Assembly (NCBI GenBank): GCA_937995755.1
Contig: CALKJD010000002.1
Coordinates: forward strand, 60,064-124,063
DNA: 64,000 nucleotides
DNA from: an uncultured Saprospiraceae bacterium
GTDB lineage: Bacteria; Bacteroidota; Bacteroidia; Chitinophagales; Saprospiraceae
Direction: 5' to 3'
Position numbers and translations under genes: made by a program. How positions within the stretch are numbered: the first letter of the stretch is position 1; each line of letters starts with the position of its first letter. Shown piece after piece: positions 34,586 to 43,944 of this stretch. The notes beneath the pieces were generated by a model. The model saw only the letters and a list, made by a program, of their open reading frames with translations, ran no database searches and had not been told where the DNA came from.

Positions 34586-36058
34586 ATGAACAACTCTATA
34601 AAAATATCGCTACCAACAATTGGATGGTCGTTGCTTTTTATATTAGTGTTGTACTTTCCTACTGTTCATTATATTGACCACCTTCCTATAAGATGGTGGG
34701 ATGAATCTTTGTTTGGTTTGAGGGCGTTGTATATTCATAAGACGGGTGACTATTTATCTAATTTTCAATTGTATGATGGTCTACTTGATCATCGAAATAC
34801 TAAGTTGCCATTTACCACTTGGATCCAAGTGTTATTCATGAAAGTATTAGGTGTGAAAGTATTGGCGCTCAGATTGCCAGTAATCCTGATATTTTTGGCT
34901 ACGGTAGCCTTTACTCTAAGGTTTTCTAAAAAACATTTATCAGCTATTTCTATTGGAGTGTTATTTACCTTAGTGATGATCTGTAGTCCAGGCATTGTCC
35001 GAGATCACATATTGCGCACTGGTGATCAAGACCTACCATTTCTTTGTTATTTATTTGTAATGGTAATTGCTTTTTTTCAATATTTAGAAAGTCGACAGAA
35101 GAAATATTTATTGCTGTTTGCTGTATCTATTACGGCGGCATTGCTTACAAAGAATTTGCTTGCAGGGGCATTCTTGCCAGGTCTTTTGTTGTATACGATT
35201 TACTCTAAAAATTTAATTAGAATACTGAAGGATAGATCTATATGGTTCGCTATTTTTTCAGTAGTCAGTATTTTTTCAGGCATAATTTTTTATTTAAACA
35301 CTACGTATCCAGGATTTGTAGATCGCATGTGGGGCTATGAGTTGTTAGGTAGATATACAGATGCTAAAGACGGCCACAGAGGAGGGTTTGGTTTTTTCTT
35401 TAATGATTTAGCATTTACTTCTTTTAGGATTTATTTTTGGTTGGTGCCTTTATCTTTGTTGGTGTTATTCACAAAAAAAATATCCGAGACCACATCTAGA
35501 TTGTTAATTTGTTTAGGAAGTGTATACTTTTCATATTTGGTGATTATTAGTTTTGCCGAGACTAAATTATTTTGGTATGGAACACCTATTATTCCTATAG
35601 GAGCATTAATGATAGGTATTGCTTTGCATCATATTTACGTAGCCTATATTTCGGAAAGAAAGAACTCAGTTAAATATGTAGTTGTATTTTTATTAATAAT
35701 ATTGTTGTTTGGAATTCCCTATCAAAAGACAGTTCATAATGTATTGCAAGATGAGGTAATGCATGACGAGGAATATATAGGAATGTTTATGGAGAGAGTG
35801 GCTATAGATCATCCTACTCTTAAAGCGTATACTATTGCAGATAAAAACTTTGGTGCTGCGGCAATGTGGTACAAAGAGCAATATAATATTGAAAAAGGAT
35901 TTGATATCAAGTATCGGAATAACAATGTTTTTAGAGCAGGTGAAACAGTAATGACTTGTCTCTATAATGTCACTCCTGATATTTTAACAAAATATGAAGT
36001 TGAGGTGTTACATAATTGGAATCAGTGTAAATTGATAAAAATAATAAAAGAGAAATAG
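34586..36058 (+). CDS. ArnT-like (GT83/GT39-type) polyprenyl-linked glycosyltransferase
   Basis: A 490-residue inner-membrane protein with about ten to twelve transmembrane segments, which moves a sugar from a polyprenyl-phosphate donor to an extracytoplasmic acceptor. The early motif WWDES near residue 37 holds the acidic residue of the DE-type active site, followed by the KLPFTTWIQ segment near 70. The C-terminal periplasmic part (about 390-490) carries a cysteine-bearing tail. No acceptor can be inferred. The GtrA-like gene two positions upstream supplies the expected flippase-like partner. An AhpD-like gene follows after only three bases. Confidence 0.85.
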   Translation: MNNSIKISLPTIGWSLLFILVLYFPTVHYIDHLPIRWWDESLFGLRALYIHKTGDYLSNFQLYDGLLDHRNTKLPFTTWIQVLFMKVLGVKVLALRLPVILIFLATVAFTLRFSKKHLSAISIGVLFTLVMICSPGIVRDHILRTGDQDLPFLCYLFVMVIAFFQYLESRQKKYLLLFAVSITAALLTKNLLAGAFLPGLLLYTIYSKNLIRILKDRSIWFAIFSVVSIFSGIIFYLNTTYPGFVDRMWGYELLGRYTDAKDGHRGGFGFFFNDLAFTSFRIYFWLVPLSLLVLFTKKISETTSRLLICLGSVYFSYLVIISFAETKLFWYGTPIIPIGALMIGIALHHIYVAYISERKNSVKYVVVFLLIILLFGIPYQKTVHNVLQDEVMHDEEYIGMFMERVAIDHPTLKAYTIADKNFGAAAMWYKEQYNIEKGFDIKYRNNNVFRAGETVMTCLYNVTPDILTKYEVEVLHNWNQCKLIKIIKEK

Positions 36059-36060
36059 TT

Positions 36061-36411
36061 ATGTCAGTGGTAAAAGAATTTAATGATTACAGAGTTAAGA
36101 TGAATGAAAAAATCATGGCTCAAGACAATAAAGTGATGAAGCGATTTTTTAGCCTTGATAATCAAGCATATCAAGACGGCGCTTTAGATCTTAAAACTAA
36201 AGAATTGTTGGGTCTGGTGGCTTCGATGGTGTTAAGGTGTGATGATTGTATAAAATACCACGTAGGTACTTGTCATGAATTAGGTACCACTACAGAAGAA
36301 GTATTTGAAGTGTTCTCTATTGCTAATTTGGTAGGAGGCTCTATAGTAATACCGCATACAAGAAGGGCAGTTGAGTATTGGGAAGCATTAGGAGAAGAGG
36401 CTGCGAAATAG
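36061..36411 (+). CDS. Carboxymuconolactone decarboxylase/AhpD-like protein
   Basis: A 116-residue all-helical protein. The CDDC pair near residues 60-63 followed by HVGTCHELG matches the redox-active CxxC...H of AhpD-like proteins, so a thiol peroxidase or disulfide reductase helper role is more likely than decarboxylation. It starts two bases after the ArnT-like gene. It is convergent with hemW. Confidence 0.88.
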   Translation: MSVVKEFNDYRVKMNEKIMAQDNKVMKRFFSLDNQAYQDGALDLKTKELLGLVASMVLRCDDCIKYHVGTCHELGTTTEEVFEVFSIANLVGGSIVIPHTRRAVEYWEALGEEAAK

Positions 36412-36449
36412 ATGATGATATTTTTTGAAGCGGGTCTTTTTATTGGGTA

Positions 36450-37580
36450 TTACTCGTCGATTAAAAACAAGTCAGAAGCAATTCGATCTGCGAGTAATCT
36501 ACCCTCAGCTGTCAATACGTAATGGTTGTCTTTTAATATCACGTGATGAGATTTGACATACTCTGAGATGTCGTTGTGTACGCCATTTACTTGAGGTGCA
36601 AACTTGGTTGTTAAGTCCTCTAGGTTAAGTCCCCACATGGTGCGTAATCGAGTCATGATATATTCGTTAAATTGATCAGCGTATTTGGTATCCTCTCTTT
36701 CAGATGGAATGGTGCCTTCCGCGATAGCTTTTATATATTTTGCATTATTGCTGATGTTCCATTGTCGGAAAGTTGGCTGATAAGAATGTGCGCTTGGGCC
36801 AATACCTAGATATGGTATAGATCTCCAATAGTTAGTGTTATGGACAGCATATTTATTAGGTTTTGCAAAATTTGAAATTTCGTAATGATCATATCCAGCG
36901 GTAGTAAGTGATTTGATCAGTTGTAAGTATTGTTTACTGACTTCGATTTCTTGTGGTAGAGCAATGCTTTGTTTTTTTACCATATGGTCTAATGCGGTAT
37001 TAGGTTCTACCGTTAGTGCGTAGCTGGAAATATGGTCTACATTGAGCTGTAAGGCGGTATCTATATTATATTGCCATGTATCAGGGTTAGATCCTGGCAT
37101 ACCGTAAATAAGATCTATACTTAGGTTATCTATTCCTGCGTCTTGACAAACTTGTACCGCTTTAAGGCTTTCTTCTGAATTATGTGCTCTATTAGATGCT
37201 ATTAATTCCGTGTCTATAAATGATTGGATACCGATACTCAGACGATTGACGCCACCTTTTCTAAGATTAGATATTTTAGATGGTGTTATATCGTCAGGAT
37301 TTGCCTCTAAAGTAATTTCAATACTTTCATCCCAGCTATAATGTTTGGATAGGCGTTCTAGTATTATATTTATTTCTGAGGAATCTAATAGAGATGGTGT
37401 GCCTCCACCAAAGTAAATAGTAGTGAGTGTTTTATTGGCAAGAAAGTCTTGTTGAAGATCTATCTCTTGGCATATAGCTTCGATCATTTCGTCTCTATGT
37501 CGTAGACTTGTACTAAAGTGAAAATTGCAGTAATGGCATGCTTGCTTACAGAAAGGAATATGTATGTAGATACCAGCCAT
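36450..37580 (-). CDS. hemW: HemW-like radical SAM protein
   Basis: A 376-residue radical SAM protein that resembles coproporphyrinogen III dehydrogenase but is thought to be a heme chaperone. C11, C15 and C18 (CKQACHYC) bind the 4Fe-4S cluster. YFGGGTPSLL near residue 57 is the SAM-contacting segment, and ALTVEPNTAL and the YEISNFAKP stretch are family marks. The cysteine triad has the CxxxCxxC spacing of a typical HemW. The absence of the extra HemN cysteine pattern supports HemW rather than HemN. Monocistronic, divergent from the next Omp85-like gene by only a few bases. Confidence 0.92.
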   Translation of the reverse strand: MAGIYIHIPFCKQACHYCNFHFSTSLRHRDEMIEAICQEIDLQQDFLANKTLTTIYFGGGTPSLLDSSEINIILERLSKHYSWDESIEITLEANPDDITPSKISNLRKGGVNRLSIGIQSFIDTELIASNRAHNSEESLKAVQVCQDAGIDNLSIDLIYGMPGSNPDTWQYNIDTALQLNVDHISSYALTVEPNTALDHMVKKQSIALPQEIEVSKQYLQLIKSLTTAGYDHYEISNFAKPNKYAVHNTNYWRSIPYLGIGPSAHSYQPTFRQWNISNNAKYIKAIAEGTIPSEREDTKYADQFNEYIMTRLRTMWGLNLEDLTTKFAPQVNGVHNDISEYVKSHHVILKDNHYVLTAEGRLLADRIASDLFLIDE

Positions 37581-37614
37581 TTTTTATCTTCGTTAGAGAG
37601 TGTGTATAATATTG

Positions 37615-39426
37615 ATGACAAACATAGTTGAAATACTGCAGAGAAAGGGTCAAAGACTTACGTTGATACGTGAGACAGTGAAGATATGTCTATGCCTCTG
37701 TTTTTCAACAATCTTATATGGTCAACAACATATATTGACATTAGAAGTCACCCAAGATAATAAACAAGAGGTTTCCACTATACCGATTGATTCTGCTAGA
37801 GTAAGATATTATAGTGATAGTTTAGTAAATATATGGAAGACGGATGGTTATCTCAATGCTGAGGTGGATACTATTATATCAGATTCTCTGAAGTCCAAAG
37901 CGATAATTTATCAGGGTTATCGATATGAAGAGTTGCGACTTGATATAGATCCAAAGACGAGCAATCTATTACAAGAGGCAGGCATGGCTAATGTGAGATG
38001 GATAGGTGATATCTATAGCCATGAGCGAGTTAGGATTGCTATGGATAAGGTCCTGGTGTATCTAGAGAATAATGGATATCCGTTTGCTACTGTAAAGATG
38101 GATAGTGTGAAGGTTGATAAAGGTGTGATTTCTTCAAAGCTACTGGTTGATAAGAAGAATCTTGTGTTGATGGATACTTTAGCGATTACAGGAGATGCTA
38201 ATGTATCGGATCAATTTATTAGAAGGTATCTCGATATTAAGGCAGGTGATCCATATAGTCTTAAAAAGATATTGGATACCAAAAAGAAAATCACAAACCT
38301 TCCTTATTGCAAGCTCAAAAGTGATCCTATCGTTTCATTTGTGAATAAAAAAGCCATCTTAAGATTGGAGTTAGTTAAACAGCAAGCGAGTACATTTGAT
38401 TTTATTATAGGCGTATTGCCTAGCAATGTAAATGGGCAACGTGAGTTTACTATTACCGGCGAATTTAAAGGTGATTTGTATAATGAATTAGGTTATGGAG
38501 AAAGGATCTATGCCAAGTTCGAAAGATTAAAACCTGAAACACAAGAGCTCGAATTAAAATTTAACATGCCATATCTTGGCAGCTTTCCGTTTGGGGTAGA
38601 TACTGATTTTGGATTATATAGAGGAAGTACAAATTTTCTAGAACTGAAGTCTAAACTGGGGCTGCAATATTTATTTTCAGGCTTGAATTTTATCGATGCT
38701 TCATGGTACTTTAATTCTTCAAGATTGATAGAGGTAGATACGATGACTTTGATTACAAGTGGTAAGTTACCATCTCAATTAGATGTTAATTATACAGGAG
38801 GTGGAGTGGGGGTGTCTATCGAGGATGTTGACTATAGATTTAATCCTGGAAAAGGATGGCGTGGATCGCTTAACTCTACTGTAGGTATCAAGTCAATAGT
38901 TGCAAATAACACAATACAGAGCATATCCGAAGGTTCTTTAGATTTTTCAGAAGCTTACGATACTTTGGAGTTAAGTACTTTTCAAGCAGAGCTCCATGCT
39001 CAGATTGAATATTATAAACCAGTTGGTACTTGGGCTACAATAAAAACGTCAGTTCAATCTGCGTTTAAGTATAATCAAGAACAGCTTTATGACAATGAAT
39101 TATTTCGAATTGGAGGTAATAGATTACTTAGAGGGTTTGATGAGCAATCTATTTTGACTGATCTTTATGCCGTCGCTACTGCGGAGTTTAGAGTTATTTT
39201 AGATCAAAATAGTTTTCTTAGTTTCCCCTTTATAGATTATGGTAGAGTACACAGTCTACGTGACGGAGTAAAGAATTGGGAAAATACTTTAGGCGCAGGG
39301 ATCGGTCTTAATTTTGCAACAGGAGCAGGGATTTTTAATGTGTCATTTGCAATAGGTAAGCGAGAAGATATTCCTGTTGATTTCTCGGCTACCAAAATCC
39401 ACTTTGGTTATGTAAGTTTATTTTGA
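37615..39426 (+). CDS. Omp85/BamA-TamA-like outer-membrane protein
   Basis: A 603-residue predicted outer-membrane protein. An N-terminal hydrophobic signal runs to about residue 40 (ending TILYGQQ). Two POTRA-like units follow (about 95-260; VLVYLENNGYPFATVKMD and ITGDANVSDQFIRRYL are their marks). The C-terminal half is a beta barrel that ends at IHFGYVSLF, an aromatic last residue. It may fold or secrete proteins, but its family members in Bacteroidota have varied roles. The open frame begins at a GTG five codons earlier; the ATG at 37615 is preferred. It is divergent from hemW, with a terminator behind it. Confidence 0.8.
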   Translation: MTNIVEILQRKGQRLTLIRETVKICLCLCFSTILYGQQHILTLEVTQDNKQEVSTIPIDSARVRYYSDSLVNIWKTDGYLNAEVDTIISDSLKSKAIIYQGYRYEELRLDIDPKTSNLLQEAGMANVRWIGDIYSHERVRIAMDKVLVYLENNGYPFATVKMDSVKVDKGVISSKLLVDKKNLVLMDTLAITGDANVSDQFIRRYLDIKAGDPYSLKKILDTKKKITNLPYCKLKSDPIVSFVNKKAILRLELVKQQASTFDFIIGVLPSNVNGQREFTITGEFKGDLYNELGYGERIYAKFERLKPETQELELKFNMPYLGSFPFGVDTDFGLYRGSTNFLELKSKLGLQYLFSGLNFIDASWYFNSSRLIEVDTMTLITSGKLPSQLDVNYTGGGVGVSIEDVDYRFNPGKGWRGSLNSTVGIKSIVANNTIQSISEGSLDFSEAYDTLELSTFQAELHAQIEYYKPVGTWATIKTSVQSAFKYNQEQLYDNELFRIGGNRLLRGFDEQSILTDLYAVATAEFRVILDQNSFLSFPFIDYGRVHSLRDGVKNWENTLGAGIGLNFATGAGIFNVSFAIGKREDIPVDFSATKIHFGYVSLF

Positions 39427-39458
39427 TCGATCGTAAACTGCTTACATTGTTTTTATAT

Positions 39459-39530
39459 TAGTCCTGTAGAGGAATACTTGTCGAGTCTATAATCGTTTAT
39501 AAAATGAATAGTATCGACCCTACAGGACTA
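39459..39530. repeat. Long inverted repeat between convergent genes
   Basis: TAGTCCTGTAG (39459-39469) and CTACAGGACTA (39520-39530) are perfect complements over 11 bp. GG/CC and ATAC/GTAT pairs continue the stem inward, so the whole can fold as one long imperfect hairpin. No T-run follows it. Confidence 0.7.
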
Positions 39531-39539
39531 GATATGAAT

Positions 39540-39568
39540 AAGACTCATGGAGTCTTTAGTTTTTATTT
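39540..39568 (+). terminator. Rho-independent terminator behind the Omp85-like gene
   Basis: AAGACTC (39540-39546) pairs with GAGTCTT (39550-39556) over a 3-base loop, then a T-rich run (TTTTTATTT) follows on plus. Confidence 0.7.
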
Positions 39569-39599
39569 GTGATTAGCGCTTAATGTGGAATAGAGATAA

Positions 39600-40922
39600 T
39601 TATCCTTTATAAAAAATCCACTTTGCTAATTCTTTAAAGGATGCCTTCTTTCCATACATAAGTATTCCTACTCTATAGATTCTTCCGGCGAGCCAAGTGA
39701 AAAACACTACAAATGCCATAAGAGATATTACAGATACGGCTATTTGCCACATCGGTGGATCCATAGGCAATCTTGTAGGCATTACTATACTAGATAGTAA
39801 AGGTATCATCGATCCCCACACGGCTACAGAACTATTAGGAGACTCTATGGCTTTTACGCCTATATATACCGCAAATACGAGTGGCATCATTATCGGCATA
39901 GTGAGACTGTTTGCTTCATTAATATCTTCTCCAACAGCAGATCCTATTGCGGCAAATAATGATGCATATGCAAAGTATCCAGCTAAGAAATAAAATAAAG
40001 TAAGTGGAATAATTTTCCACCAATTGAGTTGAGCAAGTTCAGTTAGTACTTTGCCTATTTGATCTTTATTGGACAATACAGCTTCTGCTTGAGCCTGTAT
40101 TTCTGGATCTAGATTTGGTGCGGCTACACTTGCATCCATTCCAAAAAATGAACTACCTACAGTAAAGAATATTACCATCAATAATAACCAAATAGTGATT
40201 TGTGTAAGACCGACTAGACCTACACCAATTACTTTTCCCATCATCAGTTGGAATGGTTTTACCGATGATATTATTACTTCTACAATTCTATTAATTTTCT
40301 CTTCCATTACAGATCTCATGACCTGCATACCATAGATGAGTATGATAAAAAACATGGCGTACCCAACTACTCCACCAAGCACTCCACCTACTGCACTTGT
40401 AATCGAACTTACTTTCTTGTCAGATTTAACGGTATTGGGTTGTATGCTTATATCTGTATCTAGATTAGATAGTAGTTCTTCTGATATATTAAGTTCACGC
40501 AGTTTGTAATTTCGGACTTTCTTCGAGATAGATCTTTCTAATCTTGAGCTTTCATCAAGTGCTAGTTGTTCGTCAGAATGAAAATCTACATGGTATTTAG
40601 ATGCTGTAGGATCATTAAGCGGCAATATCTCTAATACACCATTATTTATACCCTCTTTATATGCTTCAATACTTGATGCAAGGTCGTCTTTGGTAAATGT
40701 AAATGTGATATTATCAGTAGCTTTAATTTCACCGTCCAGTAAATTAGACTGATCTATTACTACTATTTCTTTTTTCTCGTCACTCTCACTACTCATTATG
40801 AGTCCTAGAGCCCCACCAAATACTACAATACCTAATGGAGCAAGAAACGTAGTCAAGAGAAAAGTTTTATTTTTCACTCTTGTACTATATTCTCGTTTGA
40901 TTATTAACCAGATTTTATTCAT
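39600..40922 (-). CDS. ABC-2 type transporter permease (NatB-like)
   Basis: A 440-residue inner-membrane subunit. One N-terminal segment (about 20-42), a periplasmic region (about 45-175), then five or six segments in the second half. The long soluble part between the first two segments is the ABC-2 mark. It pairs with the ATPase upstream: its start lies within the ATPase 3' end by 8 bases, so translation is coupled. NatAB of Bacillus exports sodium; here the substrate is not evident. Confidence 0.9.
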   Translation of the reverse strand: MNKIWLIIKREYSTRVKNKTFLLTTFLAPLGIVVFGGALGLIMSSESDEKKEIVVIDQSNLLDGEIKATDNITFTFTKDDLASSIEAYKEGINNGVLEILPLNDPTASKYHVDFHSDEQLALDESSRLERSISKKVRNYKLRELNISEELLSNLDTDISIQPNTVKSDKKVSSITSAVGGVLGGVVGYAMFFIILIYGMQVMRSVMEEKINRIVEVIISSVKPFQLMMGKVIGVGLVGLTQITIWLLLMVIFFTVGSSFFGMDASVAAPNLDPEIQAQAEAVLSNKDQIGKVLTELAQLNWWKIIPLTLFYFLAGYFAYASLFAAIGSAVGEDINEANSLTMPIMMPLVFAVYIGVKAIESPNSSVAVWGSMIPLLSSIVMPTRLPMDPPMWQIAVSVISLMAFVVFFTWLAGRIYRVGILMYGKKASFKELAKWIFYKG

Positions 40923-41820
40923 TGCTTTCTCCTACTTTTTTGATGAATATTTCATTGAGTGTGGGTAGTACTTCTTGGTACGATTTGATCTCTATACCCT
41001 TGCTAATTAGGTTTTGAAGTAGTTCGTTACCATTGTGTCCTTCCTTGGCTTGTATTGTCACCGATTTTTCATCATCGGCAATAATGCTAAAGTTTGGATT
41101 CTGCAGATCGGTTGGCATATTTCCATCAAATTCTATGCGGAAGATATGGTCTTTATATTCCTGCTGTACTTGATCAACATCTCCTTCAAGAATTACTTTT
41201 CCTTGGTTGATTAATACGATTCGGTCACATACTTTTTCAACCTGTTCCATTCTGTGGGTAGAGAATATAATACTCACGCCATTTCTGTTGAGTTCGGCGA
41301 TTTCATCTTTAATTAGATTAGTATTAATAGGGTCAAGACCAGAGAATGGTTCGTCAAGTATGAGTAGCTTAGGATTATGAACAACGGTGGCAATGAACTG
41401 GATTTTTTGCTGCATTCCTTTAGATAGTTCTTCCACTTTCTTGCCCCACCAGTCTTCGATTCCAAATTTGATAAACCATTTTTTGATAGATTCCTTGGCC
41501 TCTTTTTTACTCATCCCTTTTAGCTGAGCTAAGTAAAGGAGTTGTTCACCTACCTTCATTTTTTTGTACAAACCCCTTTCTTCTGGCATATAACCCATAT
41601 GAGATGATGTCATCTCATTGATAGGTTCACCATCTAAGAGTATCGTTCCTTCATCTGCAGCAGTGATAGAGGTGATAATTCGTATGAGTGATGATTTTCC
41701 AGCACCATTGGGTCCAAGAAATCCAAACACTATTCCTTTGGGAATATCGAAGCTTACATGGTCGACAGCGGTATGATTGTGATATCGCTTTACCACATTA
41801 TCCAGAGATAATATATTCAT
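40915..41820 (-). CDS. ABC transporter ATP-binding protein (NatA-like)
   Basis: The 301-residue ATPase that drives the preceding permease. Walker A is GPNGAGKSS near residue 35, the signature is LSKGMQQK near 133, Walker B is LLILDEP near 152 with FSGLDP, and the H-loop is STHRM. A C-terminal accessory domain (about 215-301) is usual for drug or sodium exporters of the NatA/CcmA group. The gene leads a two-gene operon; a 540-base gene-free stretch lies upstream. Confidence 0.92.
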   Translation of the reverse strand: MNILSLDNVVKRYHNHTAVDHVSFDIPKGIVFGFLGPNGAGKSSLIRIITSITAADEGTILLDGEPINEMTSSHMGYMPEERGLYKKMKVGEQLLYLAQLKGMSKKEAKESIKKWFIKFGIEDWWGKKVEELSKGMQQKIQFIATVVHNPKLLILDEPFSGLDPINTNLIKDEIAELNRNGVSIIFSTHRMEQVEKVCDRIVLINQGKVILEGDVDQVQQEYKDHIFRIEFDGNMPTDLQNPNFSIIADDEKSVTIQAKEGHNGNELLQNLISKGIEIKSYQEVLPTLNEIFIKKVGESNE

Positions 41821-42360
41821 GTGTAATGATTGACTTTATTGATGCTCTAATCTACTCATTAGTAGTAAGAGCGCTTTTCTTTTTCGATGAAAAGAAGTGG
41901 AGAATCGATAAAGAATTAGCGAAACACATTAAGATTTATTGATTAAGACTAGTAAAAGCCATTTTAATTTGGTCAGTAAAGTGTCAAATTTATTTAGTTA
42001 ACTATAAGTTCACATTTCTATAAGTTAGTGTTAATATGGTTAACTATTTGATAATCAATAATTTACATTAAAAAATTAAAATATTTATACTATACAATGA
42101 GATAGTAGTCGTTGATAAGGTTTATCATTTACTATATAAGTGAAAAAATGATTCTATATTCGCATTCAGTTAGAATAAAATAAACAATAGTTTTGCGCTC
42201 TTCTAAAAGATAAGTACAGAATTAAAGATGCACATATTTAGGTGGCCTTGATGATTTTTTTCATTGGGGCCCTTTTTATTGTGGCGTATCTGTCTACTGC
42301 TCTTCATGCTTAGCTGATACCCTATGTGCTAAGGATTTTATTATTAATTATTGAGATTCT
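41821..42360. other. 540-base gene-free region
   Basis: No convincing coding sequence is seen. A short frame (41826-41942, plus) runs through the start of the region and is noted but not claimed. The region contains a plus-strand promoter-like element and terminator (candidate RNA below) and a weak CTTAGC/GCTAAG stem at 42309-42333. Confidence 0.75.
42188..42280 (+). ncRNA. Candidate plus-strand small RNA with its own promoter and terminator
   Basis: TAGTTTTG (42188-42195) is an exact TAnnTTTG element; the expected start is near 42201. The transcript would end at the hairpin 42244-42271, in which GGCC, TTG, ATGA pair with TCAT, TGG, GGCC (with three G-U pairs) around six T, followed by TTTTTATT. 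Length about 75 bases. Both flanking genes read on the other strand and neither needs a plus-strand stop here. I do not recognise the family. Confidence 0.4.
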
Positions 42361-42765
42361 TTAAGAAGGATATACAAAAGATACAGTCTCTTCGAGGTCG
42401 GAATGTAGACTTCTACCTACTGGACATCCGTGAGCCGCTGCTTCCAATATTTTTTGTTCTTTAGGTGTATGTTTGTTCGCTAAATGGATAAGTACCTCAA
42501 GCTTACTGATACGACGAGGCTCTGAGGCCATAGTTTTAGTCACTTCAGCAGTAGTACCTTTGATATCTATATTATGATTGCGAGCAGCGATTCCCATTAT
42601 AGTAAGCATGCAACTGCCTAATGCTGTAGCTATAAGATCTGTTGGAGAGAAAGACTCTCCTTTTCCTTCATTATCTACAGGAGCGTCAGTAGAGATTAAT
42701 GTGCCAGACTGCTTATGTATAGCTTTACACCTTAATCCTCCTTCGTATAGTACTTTTGCGGTCAT
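42361..42765 (-). CDS. OsmC/Ohr-family peroxidase-like protein
   Basis: A 134-residue dimeric protein of the OsmC family, which removes organic hydroperoxides by cysteine chemistry. The two cysteines of the family are in GSCMLT near residue 52 and AHGCPVGRS near residue 114. The length is normal. It overlaps the phoH stop-to-start junction by 4 bases and is therefore cotranscribed behind phoH. Confidence 0.9.
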   Translation of the reverse strand: MTAKVLYEGGLRCKAIHKQSGTLISTDAPVDNEGKGESFSPTDLIATALGSCMLTIMGIAARNHNIDIKGTTAEVTKTMASEPRRISKLEVLIHLANKHTPKEQKILEAAAHGCPVGRSLHSDLEETVSFVYPS

Positions 42766-43838
42766 TCTTCTTCGGTTTTGTGGTTGGGTTTGCGGTCATT
42801 CTTATTATCGTACCTTTTGTTTCTCTCTTCTGTCCGGATTTTATCAGACTCATCGTATCGTATTATGATTTCTTTGACAAGGCGGTGTCTCACTACATCA
42901 TCTGCAGTAAGAAATAGCTGTCCTATTCCTTTTATATTTTTTAGTATGTCTAAAGCTCTATACAAGCCTGATTTTTGATGTCCAGGAAGGTCTATCTGAG
43001 ATAGATCTCCAGTAATGATACACTTTGCTGACGGTCCAAGTCTAGTTAGAAACATTTTAAGCTGTGTAGTAGTACAGTTTTGTGATTCATCTAGTATTAT
43101 GAATGCATTATCTAATGTTCTACCTCTCATAAATGCCAATGGAGCTACTTCTATAACTCTTGTAGACATAAAATAATTAAGCTTTTCGGCAGGTAGGAGG
43201 TCATCAAGCGCATCATAAAGTGGTCTCAAGTATGGATCAACCTTGTCGTTGAGATCTCCAGGAAGAAAACCTAAGCTTTCTCCAGCTTCTACTGCAGGTC
43301 TAGTGAGTATTATCTTTTTGACAAGCCTACTTTTCAATGCTTTTACTGCAAGAGCAACGGCTACATATGTTTTTCCTGTTCCAGCCGGACCAATAGCAAA
43401 GACAACATCATTTTTTTCGCTCATTTCTACGAGCTGCTTCTGATTTTTCGTTTTTGCTTTTATTGGCTTACCTCCACGACCAAATACGATAGTACTACCA
43501 TTGCTAGTCTTGGATATTTTATTCTCAAATGCATTGTTATTCTCCAGTAGGTCTTCGACAGACTGCTTGTTGAGTTCATGCTTATCTTTAAGCATACGCA
43601 CCATCAGCTCAATTTTTTGTTTGGCTTCTTGTGTGTATTTTTTCTCTCCTTTGAGCTTTATTTGATTGCCTCTCCCAGTAAATATTACCTCAGGATAAGC
43701 CTCCTTTATAAGATCAAGATTTTGATTATTTTGTCCATAGAGATCTGACGGATCGACAGCATCTATGGTAAGTACGATTTCACTCAATATAGATTGGTAT
43801 ATAGTATATGGTATAAAATGTGCAATATTGCTTCGCAA
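42762..43838 (-). CDS. PhoH-family ATPase
   Basis: A 358-residue cytoplasmic ATPase of the PhoH/PhoL type, linked in other bacteria to RNA handling and ribosome maintenance. Residues about 50-110 carry a KH-like N-terminal part (RGNQIKLKGEKKYTQEAKQ, here in short). Walker A is GPAGTGKT near residue 152, and FIILDESQNCT near residue 249 is Walker B. The last 30 residues are a basic, low-complexity tail. It shares a promoter region with the divergent SAM hydrolase gene. Confidence 0.93.
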   Translation of the reverse strand: MRSNIAHFIPYTIYQSILSEIVLTIDAVDPSDLYGQNNQNLDLIKEAYPEVIFTGRGNQIKLKGEKKYTQEAKQKIELMVRMLKDKHELNKQSVEDLLENNNAFENKISKTSNGSTIVFGRGGKPIKAKTKNQKQLVEMSEKNDVVFAIGPAGTGKTYVAVALAVKALKSRLVKKIILTRPAVEAGESLGFLPGDLNDKVDPYLRPLYDALDDLLPAEKLNYFMSTRVIEVAPLAFMRGRTLDNAFIILDESQNCTTTQLKMFLTRLGPSAKCIITGDLSQIDLPGHQKSGLYRALDILKNIKGIGQLFLTADDVVRHRLVKEIIIRYDESDKIRTEERNKRYDNKNDRKPNHKTEEE

Positions 43839-43888
43839 GAGATATCGTGCTTGTCCACAATAAGGTGTTTATTAAGAATGCATTTTCA

Positions 43889-43896
43889 TACATTTG
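43889..43896 (+). promoter_or_regulatory. Bacteroidota -7 promoter element TACATTTG
   Basis: An exact TAnnTTTG match 49 bases before the SAM hydrolase ATG; transcript start near 43902. Confidence 0.5.
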
Positions 43897-43944
43897 CGTT
43901 CGTTCAAAATTAACATAGTTTACAAGAAAAGCGAATAATATTTA

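Noticed and set aside
41826..41942. 38-residue plus-strand frame (MIDFIDALIY...)
   Set aside because: Looks protein-like but is the tail of a shadow frame of the ABC ATPase gene, with no clear promoter or leader; length gives little support.
42309..42333. CTTAGC/GCTAAG stem in the 540-base gap
   Set aside because: Only 6 bp around 13 bases; too weak to call a terminator by itself.
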